Origin: Bacteroidota bacterium | Lineage (GTDB): Bacteria > Bacteroidota > Bacteroidia > Flavobacteriales > Flavobacteriaceae | Length of the DNA stretch: 8,629 bases | Direction of reading: 5' to 3' | Assembly: GCA_004356305.1 (NCBI GenBank) | Contig: SMXJ01000143.1 | Span: 1 to 8,629 of the forward strand | In this document: positions 1 to 6,173 of the stretch, piece by piece | Layout of the letters: each line of letters opens with the position of its first letter | How positions within the stretch are numbered: the first letter of the stretch is position 1 | The notes under the pieces: generated by a model | What the model saw: the letters and a program-made list of their open reading frames with translations, nothing else | The model's database searches: none | Told to the model about the DNA's origin: nothing | Position numbers and translations under genes: made by a program

Positions 1-1373
1 GGCTGTATAGCGGGCTGATCGACAGTATAGAGCAACCGGACAATGTAAGTGTAACTGAACTTATTTATCGCATTGTCAACGAAGACAAAAACGAAACCGT
101 CATATTTTCGGATGGTATAATTGAAGAGGATTACAAATTGTATTCTGGTTTTTTTGACACTGAGTATGATAGTATTCAGTTTAAAAAGATCACTAATAAA
201 AAGAAAACAACCTGGATCACCGGCAGATTGGATGGAAGTGGGTACACAACACAAAGTAAAATTGATTTTGTGAGAATGAGGGATTATGAACGGAAGAGAT
301 TTGAAACCATGATCAGTAATATTTCAACCAGCATACCCATTCATAAACGAGTATCTGAAGAAGAAATAAAAGAACTGATCACCCGGGAATGTAGGGAAAG
401 AGGATTAACGCCAAAATTTGAATTCGCAGTGTATAGCAATGAATTAGCAACTAAGATACGTTCAAATTATTTTGATCTGGATCCATCGAGTACGTATGGG
501 GTTCCTTTGTTTGTTAATGACAATTTGAACACGAGTTTTATATTGTATGTGAATTTCTTCGGAAAGGGGAAAGAAATACTAAATACGATTTTGGGAATGG
601 CTATACTGTCCCTCGCGTTTACTACGGTGATAATATTGGCCTACTCTAACGCACTGAGACAGTTATTCAGACAACGACAGATCTCTCAAATCAAAACCGA
701 TTTTATAAACAACATGACCCACGAATTTAAAACACCTATTGCTACGATAAATTTGGCATTGGATGCGATGAAGAATCCAAAGGTCGCAGACGATAAAGAA
801 TTTATATCGCGGTATTTAAATATTATTCGCGAAGAAAATCGACGTATGCATGCCCAGGTAGAGAATGTATTGCGCATTTCGAAACTCGAGAAAAATGAGC
901 TCGACCTACCTAAGGAGCGAGTTAAATTGCATGAAATTGTAGAAGATGCCATCTCACATGTTAATCTTATCGTCGAAAGTAAAGGGGGTTATATCAAAAC
1001 ACACTTTGATGCGATGAAATCTTCTGTGCTCGCCAACGACTTACATCTTACCAATGTGATAGTGAATGTATTGGACAATGCCGTGAAGTATTCAGAAGAA
1101 GCCCCTAAAATTGATGTATTTACCGAAAATGTCAATGACAATATCATTCTGAAGATCCAGGATCATGGGTTGGGAATGTCAAAAGGCGTTCAGAAAAGAA
1201 TATTCGAAAAATTTTATCGCGAATCGACCGGCGATATTCATAATGTAAAAGGTCACGGACTTGGACTATCCTACGTAAAACGGATTTTAAGCGATCACAA
1301 CGCGGAGATTTACGTAGAAAGTGAAAAAGGAAAAGGAAGTACCTTCATAATAAAAATGCACTTAATATCATAA
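1..1373 (+). CDS. Sensor histidine kinase, 5'-truncated by the window edge
   Basis: This is a membrane-bound two-component sensor kinase that autophosphorylates on histidine and passes the phosphate to the regulator encoded next. The frame is open from base 3, so the real start lies to the left of the window; the TTG at 138 is only an internal Leu codon. About 456 codons are visible. Residues 1-190 of the fragment form a probable periplasmic sensor region with no recognised domain, followed by one hydrophobic helix at about 192-216. The H-box FINNMTHEFKTP has its phospho-acceptor His at residue 240 (bases 720-722). The N-box LDNAVKYS has Asn 359, G1 is DHGLGM from residue 387, the F-box is IFEKFYRES, and G2 is GHGLGL from residue 417. 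The kinase core is therefore complete. A first membrane helix is expected upstream of the window. It resembles Bacteroidota RprX-like kinases; the signal cannot be read from the sequence. The gap to the regulator is 3 nt, so the two are one operon. Confidence 0.95.
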   Translation, partial: LYSGLIDSIEQPDNVSVTELIYRIVNEDKNETVIFSDGIIEEDYKLYSGFFDTEYDSIQFKKITNKKKTTWITGRLDGSGYTTQSKIDFVRMRDYERKRFETMISNISTSIPIHKRVSEEEIKELITRECRERGLTPKFEFAVYSNELATKIRSNYFDLDPSSTYGVPLFVNDNLNTSFILYVNFFGKGKEILNTILGMAILSLAFTTVIILAYSNALRQLFRQRQISQIKTDFINNMTHEFKTPIATINLALDAMKNPKVADDKEFISRYLNIIREENRRMHAQVENVLRISKLEKNELDLPKERVKLHEIVEDAISHVNLIVESKGGYIKTHFDAMKSSVLANDLHLTNVIVNVLDNAVKYSEEAPKIDVFTENVNDNIILKIQDHGLGMSKGVQKRIFEKFYRESTGDIHNVKGHGLGLSYVKRILSDHNAEIYVESEKGKGSTFIIKMHLIS

Positions 1374-1376
1374 TAT

Positions 1377-2093
1377 ATGGAAACTGAAAACAAAAAAATC
1401 TTACTCGTCGAGGATGATCCTAATTTTGGAACTGTACTCAAAGATTACCTTTCAATGAATGATTACGACGTGACCCACGCGAAGAACGGAATGGAAGGAT
1501 TTGAAAAATTTAAAAAAGACGACTTCGATCTTTGTATTCTGGATGTGATGATGCCATACAAAGATGGTTTTACCCTTGCCAAGGAAATCAGAGAAAAAAA
1601 TGAAGATGTACCTATTATCTTCCTCACTGCGAAAGCGATGAAAGAGGATGTATTAAAAGGATATAAAGTAGGTGCGGACGATTATCTCAATAAGCCGTTC
1701 GACAGTGAAGTTCTGTTGATGAAGATCAAGGCGATCATCCAGCGAAAGGCTACAGACTCAATTGCAGACAGCAAGCAATTTGAATTCAATGTGGGAAATT
1801 TCCACTTGAACTCGAAACTTAGGTTCCTGACGTATAAAAAAGAGGCACCCAATAAATTATCTCCCAAAGAGAATGACCTGTTGCGCCTGCTGGCTTTACA
1901 TAAGAACGATCTAATGCCTCGAGAACTGGCGCTAACTAAAATTTGGCGAGATGATAACTATTTCACTTCCAGAAGTATGGATGTATATATCGCTAAACTC
2001 AGAAAATACCTGAGCAAAGATGACGGTGTGGAAATAATCAATATTCACGGAGAAGGCTTCCGTTTGCTGGTGAAAGACGAGGTAGACCAATAG
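1377..2093 (+). CDS. OmpR/PhoB-family response regulator (RprY-like)
   Basis: This is a cytoplasmic DNA-binding transcription factor of 238 aa, controlled by phosphorylation from the kinase encoded 3 nt upstream. The receiver domain covers about residues 6-122 and has all canonical residues: acidic pair D13/D14, phospho-acceptor D56 in LCILDVMMP, T84 in IIFLTAK and K106 in DDYLNKPFD. A winged-helix effector domain covers about residues 145-232 and ends in IINIHGEGFRLLV, the typical wing. The ATG start follows the kinase stop directly, and the leader is A-rich without a Shine-Dalgarno sequence, as is usual in Bacteroidota. The sequence resembles RprY-type regulators, but the target genes are unknown. 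A strong terminator lies about 18 nt after the stop. Confidence 0.95.
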   Translation: METENKKILLVEDDPNFGTVLKDYLSMNDYDVTHAKNGMEGFEKFKKDDFDLCILDVMMPYKDGFTLAKEIREKNEDVPIIFLTAKAMKEDVLKGYKVGADDYLNKPFDSEVLLMKIKAIIQRKATDSIADSKQFEFNVGNFHLNSKLRFLTYKKEAPNKLSPKENDLLRLLALHKNDLMPRELALTKIWRDDNYFTSRSMDVYIAKLRKYLSKDDGVEIINIHGEGFRLLVKDEVDQ

Positions 2094-2110
2094 CAGTTAG
2101 AGATTAAGTG

Positions 2111-2140
2111 AAAAAAACGCCCATTAATGGGCGTTTTTTG
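2111..2140. terminator. Bidirectional intrinsic terminator overlapping the end of miaA
   Basis: The core CGCCCATTAATGGGCG (2118-2133) is a perfect palindrome, flanked by seven A on the left (2111-2117) and six T on the right (2134-2139). The whole of 2112-2139 is self-complementary. Read on either strand it gives a GC-rich stem followed by a U-tract, so it can end both the rightward kinase/regulator transcript and the leftward miaA transcript. The miaA stop codon (2124-2126, complement) sits in the centre of the palindrome, and the last codons of miaA (Lys-Asn-Ala-His) form one arm of the stem. Confidence 0.9.
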
Positions 2141-3041
2141 TTTTTATAAATCTGGTGATCTCCGTAGGATCTGTCGTGTAGTCAAACCAATGAATCGCTT
2201 CGTTCTTCTTAAACCAGGTGATTTGTCTTTTGGCAAATCGGCGGGTGTTTTTCTTTATTTCTGAAATAGCTTCTTCCAAGGTTGTATCGCCTTCAAAATA
2301 TTGAAACAATTCACGATAGCCAACTGTTTGTAATGCATTTAGGTCTTTATGCCCTAAGAGTTTCCGGGCTTCTTCTACAAGGCCCGCTTCCACCATCAGA
2401 TCCACACGGCGGTTGATATGATCATATATTATTTCACGATCGGCCGTAAGACCGATAAAAAGAGTATGGAAGTTTCGTTCCTCGGAAGTATTATTTAAAA
2501 AGTGGGAAAAGGGTTTTCCTGTTCCTCTATAGATCTCGAGTGCTCTGATAAGACGATGATGATTTTGGATATCCACCTTACTGAAATAAACAGGATCTAC
2601 ACTTTCGAGTTCTTTCTGTAAGGGTCCGATTCCGAAGGATTCATATTGGCTATTGAGTATTTCCCTTATGTCTGAAGGAACTTCTGGAATTTTATCGAGA
2701 CCTTTCGTGACAGCATCCACGTAAAGCCCGGAACCCCCTACCATCACTATGATTTTGTGTTTTACGAATAGTTCATCCAGTAGCTCGATCGCGTCTTTTT
2801 CAAAATCTCCAACACTGTAGTCTTCAAAAATACTTCGGTTTTGGATGAAATGGTGTCGAACAACTGCCAACTCTTCCGCTGAGGGTATAGCGGTACCAAT
2901 CGTCATTTCTTTAAAAAACTGTCTTGAATCTGCCGAAAGTATTTCCGAAGAAAAGGTTTCTGCAATTATGAGAGAGAGTTTTGTCTTCCCGATAGCAGTA
3001 GGGCCTACAACACAAATTAATAAAGGATTTTGGTAAGACAT
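2124..3041 (-). CDS. miaA: tRNA dimethylallyltransferase MiaA
   Basis: MiaA transfers the dimethylallyl group of DMAPP to N6 of adenosine 37 in tRNAs that read UNN codons, the first step of ms2i6A synthesis. The 305 aa match the usual family length. Visible hallmarks are the P-loop GPTAIGKT (13-20), SADSRQFF with the conserved Asp 38, GGSGLYVDA (102-110), NHHRLIRALE (160-169), QTVGYRE (238-244) and the C-terminal RRFAKRQITWFK (267-278). The ATG at 3041-3039 overlaps the stop of the upstream channel gene by one base (TAATG), which suggests translational coupling. The 3' end runs into the terminator palindrome, so this is the last gene of the leftward transcript and is convergent with the two-component operon. 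Confidence 0.98.
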   Translation of the reverse strand: MSYQNPLLICVVGPTAIGKTKLSLIIAETFSSEILSADSRQFFKEMTIGTAIPSAEELAVVRHHFIQNRSIFEDYSVGDFEKDAIELLDELFVKHKIIVMVGGSGLYVDAVTKGLDKIPEVPSDIREILNSQYESFGIGPLQKELESVDPVYFSKVDIQNHHRLIRALEIYRGTGKPFSHFLNNTSEERNFHTLFIGLTADREIIYDHINRRVDLMVEAGLVEEARKLLGHKDLNALQTVGYRELFQYFEGDTTLEEAISEIKKNTRRFAKRQITWFKKNEAIHWFDYTTDPTEITRFIKTKNAH

Positions 3042-3043
3042 TA
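3039..3043 (-). promoter_or_regulatory. TAATG stop/start overlap between the channel gene and miaA
   Basis: On the minus strand the channel stop TAA and the miaA start ATG share one A. With no Shine-Dalgarno sequence visible, miaA translation probably depends on ribosomes that terminate at the channel stop. This is inferred from geometry alone. Confidence 0.6.
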
Positions 3044-3880
3044 GTCTGGGTCTTCCGAAGGATTAAGTTCCGCAGCACAGGAATGACAGAATTTAGCTTT
3101 GTCCTTGTGATGAGATTCGTTGCAATTGGGACAGTTTTGAGTATTCGTGTCGATATGTCGATCAGCTTTAGAATATTCCACAGTTACGATACCCGTTGGA
3201 ACCGCAATGATACCATACCCCATTATCATAATTATACTCGCGATAAATTGCCCTAAGGGAGTGGCGGGAGAGATGTCTCCATAACCAACGGTGGTGAGTG
3301 TAACTATACACCAATATACGCTTTTCGGGATACTGGCATAGCCGTTTTCCTCCCCTTCTACGAGGTACATGATGGTTCCGGCAATAATTGAAATAATAAG
3401 TACGGCAAAAAGGAAAATAAAAATTTTAGCTCTACTGTTTATCAGGGCCCTTTTTAATTTATTGGATTCGCCAATATAACGCGTGATCTTTAGAATACGG
3501 AATATCCGTAACAAGCGCAAAGCCCTTATGGTAAGCAGGTAACTGCTTCCGGCCAAAATAAAAGAGAGATACAGGGGGATAGTGGATATGAAATCGATGA
3601 TCCCATAAAAACTGAATATGTATTTAAAAGGCTTTTTAACGGTAACGATACGAGCGATATATTCAAAACTAAAAAAAATAGTGATCACCCATTCCCCGAT
3701 GTACAAATACTCGTGGTACTTAACATCTAATGATCTCACACTTTCCAACATTACAAAGATGACACTCAGTAAAATAAGAATTAACAATATAATGTCAAAA
3801 AGCTTACCCAAAGGGGTGTCGGCCTCATAAATGATTTCGTGGAGTACAGTACGCCAGTTTCTTCGCTTTGCAGAACTCAA
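3041..3880 (-). CDS. Voltage-gated K+ channel (Kv-type ion transporter) with C-terminal zinc ribbon
   Basis: This is a six-helix inner-membrane potassium channel subunit of 279 aa, expected to act as a tetramer. S1 to S3 are the hydrophobic stretches near 28-46, 62-80 and 90-110. S4 carries positive residues at every third position (R119, R122, R125, R128, K131, R134), the pattern of a real voltage sensor. The pore has the K+ filter TTVGYGD (196-202), followed by an S6 ending in GIIAVPTGIVTVE. After S6 comes a short soluble tail with CPNC (C250, C253) and CHSC (C265, C268), a treble-clef or zinc-ribbon-like pair. The start must be TTG (3880-3878): an in-frame TGA lies four codons upstream, and the first internal Met is inside S1. 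It lies 38 nt downstream of the exonuclease gene and overlaps miaA by one base. The gating stimulus and the tail's function are not known. Confidence 0.93.
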   Translation of the reverse strand: MSSAKRRNWRTVLHEIIYEADTPLGKLFDIILLILILLSVIFVMLESVRSLDVKYHEYLYIGEWVITIFFSFEYIARIVTVKKPFKYIFSFYGIIDFISTIPLYLSFILAGSSYLLTIRALRLLRIFRILKITRYIGESNKLKRALINSRAKIFIFLFAVLIISIIAGTIMYLVEGEENGYASIPKSVYWCIVTLTTVGYGDISPATPLGQFIASIIMIMGYGIIAVPTGIVTVEYSKADRHIDTNTQNCPNCNESHHKDKAKFCHSCAAELNPSEDPD

Positions 3881-3918
3881 TGGGTTGTTTTTTCAATTAT
3901 AAAGGTAATCAAGTTTCC

Positions 3919-5298
3919 TTACATAGCCTTTTCTTTGGGCAACATTACAGTTTTAAGCACCTTATTTCTACGAAGATATCCTTGAATAATATGTTGCGCA
4001 TCGCGATTGTTTTGCATAGGTGTTATAATCGATCTCAGTACTTCGGAATTATCGATTTGAAAGTTGAGATTATAATATCCGAAGCCTTTATACTGTCCAT
4101 TTTCAATTAAAATGACGGATCGCTCATCGATGTCACGCCCCTTGTCAATAATCAGCATATGTTTATTTTCGTAGCTATGGTTATTCAGAAAAGTCTCGAC
4201 TCTAGTATTGTATTCCTCGGGAGATTCCTTGTTGATACAAGCTCCTAAACATTCTTTAATGGTGTATAGAAAACAATTTCCCTTAGTACTGTGTAGTCCT
4301 GTTAATTTCTGGCAGAGTTGGTTGGCTTCTGTGATCTTAAAAAGCACCGATTTGGCTTGCTGATAGTTGGTAAAGGTAGTAATGGCCTTCTTGCGAGCAT
4401 CTGCTTTTTCAATTTTTAAGTTGATATATCCTTCATCATCTATAAAAGAACAAAGTTGATACGTATATAGAGTTCTTCGCAAAGCCCTGTTATATATGGG
4501 TTTGTTCTGCTTTATTTCCTCACTTTCCTTTAACAAGGCAATGAGTTCACTCCCTGTTTTTTCGTAAGTGATCGATGCGACCTCCAGTTGAATTCTCTTG
4601 GATTTACGCTTGTCACTGGTGAAATGTTGTGTAAGACGTTTTTTGATGTTCTTACTTTTCCCGATATAGATAATAGTCCCATCTTCTTTGTGTATATAGT
4701 ACACACCTGTTGCCGAAGGAGCATCTCCGATAAGATCCAATAATTTGGGTTCAAGATATAGCTTCGGGTCCTTGCGAATACTTTCGGTGATGATCTCTTT
4801 TCCCGAATCCTTAGTCAATAACAATTTGAACAGATCGAGTGTGGCTTTTGCATCTCCTTGCGCACGGTGTCGATCGCTGATAGGAATACCTAATGACCTC
4901 GTTAACTTTCCAAGACTGTAAGATGGCATATCCGGAATTAATTTTTGAGCCAATTCAACGGTGCATAAAGTCTCTTTTTCAAATGGATAGCCCAAACGAT
5001 CGAATTCTGTGGTCAGGATACGATTGTCGAATTGGGCGTTGTGCGCTATCAGTATGCAATCTTTGGTTATTTCTATTACACGCTTGGCGATCTCGTAAAA
5101 TTTAGGCGCACTACGCAGCATTTCATTATTGATCCCGGTAAGGTTGGCCACAAATGGTTGAATTTTTCGTTCCGGATTGACCAAACTCGAAAACTGATCT
5201 GTAATTTTATGACCGTCGAAACGGTATACGGCAATTTCGGTAATACCTTCTTCATTGTAACTTCCTCCTGTGGTTTCGATATCTATAATTGCGTACAC
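3919..5298 (-). CDS. DEDDh 3'-5' exonuclease fused to a GIY-YIG (UvrC/Cho-like) endonuclease
   Basis: This is a 459-aa two-nuclease fusion, probably for DNA repair. The N-terminal domain (about 1-162) is a DnaQ/epsilon-type exonuclease with all DEDDh residues: D6 and E8 in IDIETT, D91 in HNAQFDNR, H144 and D149 in RHRAQGDAKA. The middle domain (about 193-275) is a GIY-YIG nuclease with GVYYI at 198, YIG at 211-213, R221 and E258 in ALLKESEEIK. A cysteine segment follows (C329, C342, C350, C354, ending CLGAC before EEY), resembling the UvrC region after its GIY-YIG domain. No UvrC C-terminal RNase H-like or HhH domain is present, so at most one incision activity is expected, as in Cho. Residues 380-459 match no domain I know. 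The start is GTG (5298-5296): TAA stands directly before it, and the catalytic Asp is at residue 6. Such exonuclease/UvrC-like fusions exist in several phyla; the physiological substrate is uncertain. It should not be called the replicative epsilon subunit. Confidence 0.92.
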   Translation of the reverse strand: MYAIIDIETTGGSYNEEGITEIAVYRFDGHKITDQFSSLVNPERKIQPFVANLTGINNEMLRSAPKFYEIAKRVIEITKDCILIAHNAQFDNRILTTEFDRLGYPFEKETLCTVELAQKLIPDMPSYSLGKLTRSLGIPISDRHRAQGDAKATLDLFKLLLTKDSGKEIITESIRKDPKLYLEPKLLDLIGDAPSATGVYYIHKEDGTIIYIGKSKNIKKRLTQHFTSDKRKSKRIQLEVASITYEKTGSELIALLKESEEIKQNKPIYNRALRRTLYTYQLCSFIDDEGYINLKIEKADARKKAITTFTNYQQAKSVLFKITEANQLCQKLTGLHSTKGNCFLYTIKECLGACINKESPEEYNTRVETFLNNHSYENKHMLIIDKGRDIDERSVILIENGQYKGFGYYNLNFQIDNSEVLRSIITPMQNNRDAQHIIQGYLRRNKVLKTVMLPKEKAM

Positions 5299-5310
5299 TT
5301 ACTATTTTTT

Positions 5311-5358
5311 GTTTATGCGTTTATCTGTTTGTATGTCTAATTGTTGAATCGTTCAATC
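5311..5358. repeat. Degenerate tandem array of 8-bp units upstream of the exonuclease gene
   Basis: Six consecutive octamers begin at 5311, 5319, 5327, 5335, 5343 and 5351 on the + strand. The first is GTTTATGC and the last GTTCAATC. All six begin with GT, five have T at position 3 and five have A at position 5. In the sense of the surrounding genes (minus strand) every unit ends in AC. The array ends 12 nt before the GTG start of the exonuclease gene, so it would lie in that gene's leader. No Bacteroidota -7 box (TAnnTTTG) is clearly visible here. Confidence 0.6.
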
Positions 5359-5483
5359 ATAACTTTCGTCTTCATGCGTCCGATTTCTGTCTTCTGTATC
5401 CTTATTTTTCACTTTTCATTATTCACTAATAACTTCCATCTTCATGCTTCACGCTTCTCACATCTCACTTTATTCTTCAAGTT
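5358..5483. repeat. Degenerate tandem array of 7-bp units between yggS and the exonuclease gene
   Basis: About eighteen consecutive heptamers in one register (5358, 5365, 5372 and every 7 bp to 5477) share the loose + strand consensus TCnnnCT. T occupies the seventh position in 16 of 18 units by hand count. Neighbouring units such as TCATGCT and TCACGCT, or TCTCACA and TCTCACT, differ by one base. Adjacent units agree at about 56% of positions by hand, clearly more than base composition alone would give. The + strand is pyrimidine-rich and poor in G, so the transcript is purine-rich (AGnnnGA). Together with the 8-bp block it fills the 191-bp gene-free spacer at 5299-5489, in which I see no gene, terminator or clear promoter. 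Confidence 0.7.
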
Positions 5484-5489
5484 ACAAAA

Positions 5490-6170
5490 TTACTCAACAC
5501 CGCCTTTGCCATCATTCTGGTAATTCCTCGCTCCGAATATAGCACTTCCCACGCGGATCATATTACTACCGTATTCGAGGGCTAGAGGATAATCGGCGCT
5601 CATCCCCATAGAGAGATATTGTAGCTTGCACGTATCTTTGACGGCATTAAAAAATGTTTGCAGTTTGACAAATTCAGTGGAAAGTTGTGCTTGATCATCT
5701 GTGAAAGTCGCCATCCCCATAAGACCTATGATCGTAATATTTTCGAGTGTTTTTAACTCTTCGGAAATAAATAATGCCTTGGCCTCCTCTTCATTTATCC
5801 CAAATTTACTGTCTTCTTCAGCGATTTTTATTTGTAACAAACAATCGATCACTCTATCGTGCTTTGCTGCTTGTTTATTTATCTCATTTAAGAGTTTTAA
5901 GCTATCTACTGCATGAATTAAACTCACGAAAGCTGCCATATATTTCACCTTGTTTCTCTGTACATGTCCTATCATATGCCATTCGATGTCCTTGGGCATT
6001 TGGTCCCACTTAGCGACCATTTCCTGGATCTTATTTTCCCCAAACACTCTATGTCCTGCATCATAGGCCTGTAAGATCTCATCAACAGATTTTGTTTTGG
6101 TCACAGCCACCAAAGCGACTCCTTCCGGTAAAGAATCTTTAACTCTTTTTATGTTTTCTGAAATGCTCAA
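5490..6170 (-). CDS. yggS: YggS-family pyridoxal phosphate homeostasis protein
   Basis: This is a single-domain PLP-binding protein of 226 aa (alanine racemase N-terminal-like TIM barrel; PLPBP/PROSC family). It carries and buffers PLP and has no known enzymatic reaction; loss disturbs vitamin B6 and amino/keto acid pools in other bacteria. Visible hallmarks are LVAVTKTK with the PLP lysine K25, FGENKIQE, WHMIGHVQRNK, GLMGMATF, LSMGMSADY (186-194) and RVGSAIFG (206-213). The start is TTG (6170-6168). It lies in the same frame as the upstream DUF1015 stop (TAG, then one AGA codon, then TTG), and no ATG is available near the N-terminus, which matches the usual family start. The 2-codon junction implies cotranscription with the DUF1015 gene. 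Downstream is the heptamer-repeat spacer, without a visible terminator. Confidence 0.95.
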   Translation of the reverse strand: MSISENIKRVKDSLPEGVALVAVTKTKSVDEILQAYDAGHRVFGENKIQEMVAKWDQMPKDIEWHMIGHVQRNKVKYMAAFVSLIHAVDSLKLLNEINKQAAKHDRVIDCLLQIKIAEEDSKFGINEEEAKALFISEELKTLENITIIGLMGMATFTDDQAQLSTEFVKLQTFFNAVKDTCKLQYLSMGMSADYPLALEYGSNMIRVGSAIFGARNYQNDGKGGVE

Positions 6171-6173
6171 TCT

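Noticed and set aside
138..1373. Histidine kinase starting at the TTG at 138
   Set aside because: The frame is open to the left edge and its upstream translation is ordinary sensor-region sequence, so 138 is an internal codon of a gene cut by the window.
1..2093. PorX/PorY type IX secretion regulators
   Set aside because: PorX has a PglZ-type effector, while this regulator has an OmpR/PhoB winged helix.
3868..4110. An 80-residue + strand reading frame over the channel/exonuclease junction
   Set aside because: It is antisense to two well-supported genes, with no domain and no initiation context.
3919..5298. Annotation as DNA polymerase III epsilon subunit or as UvrC
   Set aside because: The exonuclease domain is fused to GIY-YIG, and the C-terminal nuclease and HhH domains of UvrC are missing; neither name fits the architecture.
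5032..5340. A 102-residue + strand reading frame antisense to the exonuclease gene
   Set aside because: It lies almost wholly opposite the conserved exonuclease domain and looks like a shadow frame; its tail falls in the octamer array.
5344..5356. Inverted repeat TTGAA-TCG-TTCAA as an operator or hairpin
   Set aside because: A 5-bp stem is weak and is explained by two neighbouring octamer units; there is no U-tract for a terminator.
5311..5483. CRISPR-like array
   Set aside because: There are no long direct repeats with unique spacers; units are 7-8 bp and contiguous, and no cas genes are near.
5299..5489. Bacteroidota promoter (TTTG ... TAnnTTTG) in the spacer
   Set aside because: I could not find a convincing -7 box on the minus strand with a properly spaced -33 box; a promoter may exist but cannot be placed.
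5341..5523. A 60-residue + strand reading frame in the yggS/exonuclease spacer
   Set aside because: It is mostly the pyrimidine-rich repeat array and then runs antisense into yggS; there is no family resemblance or plausible protein composition.
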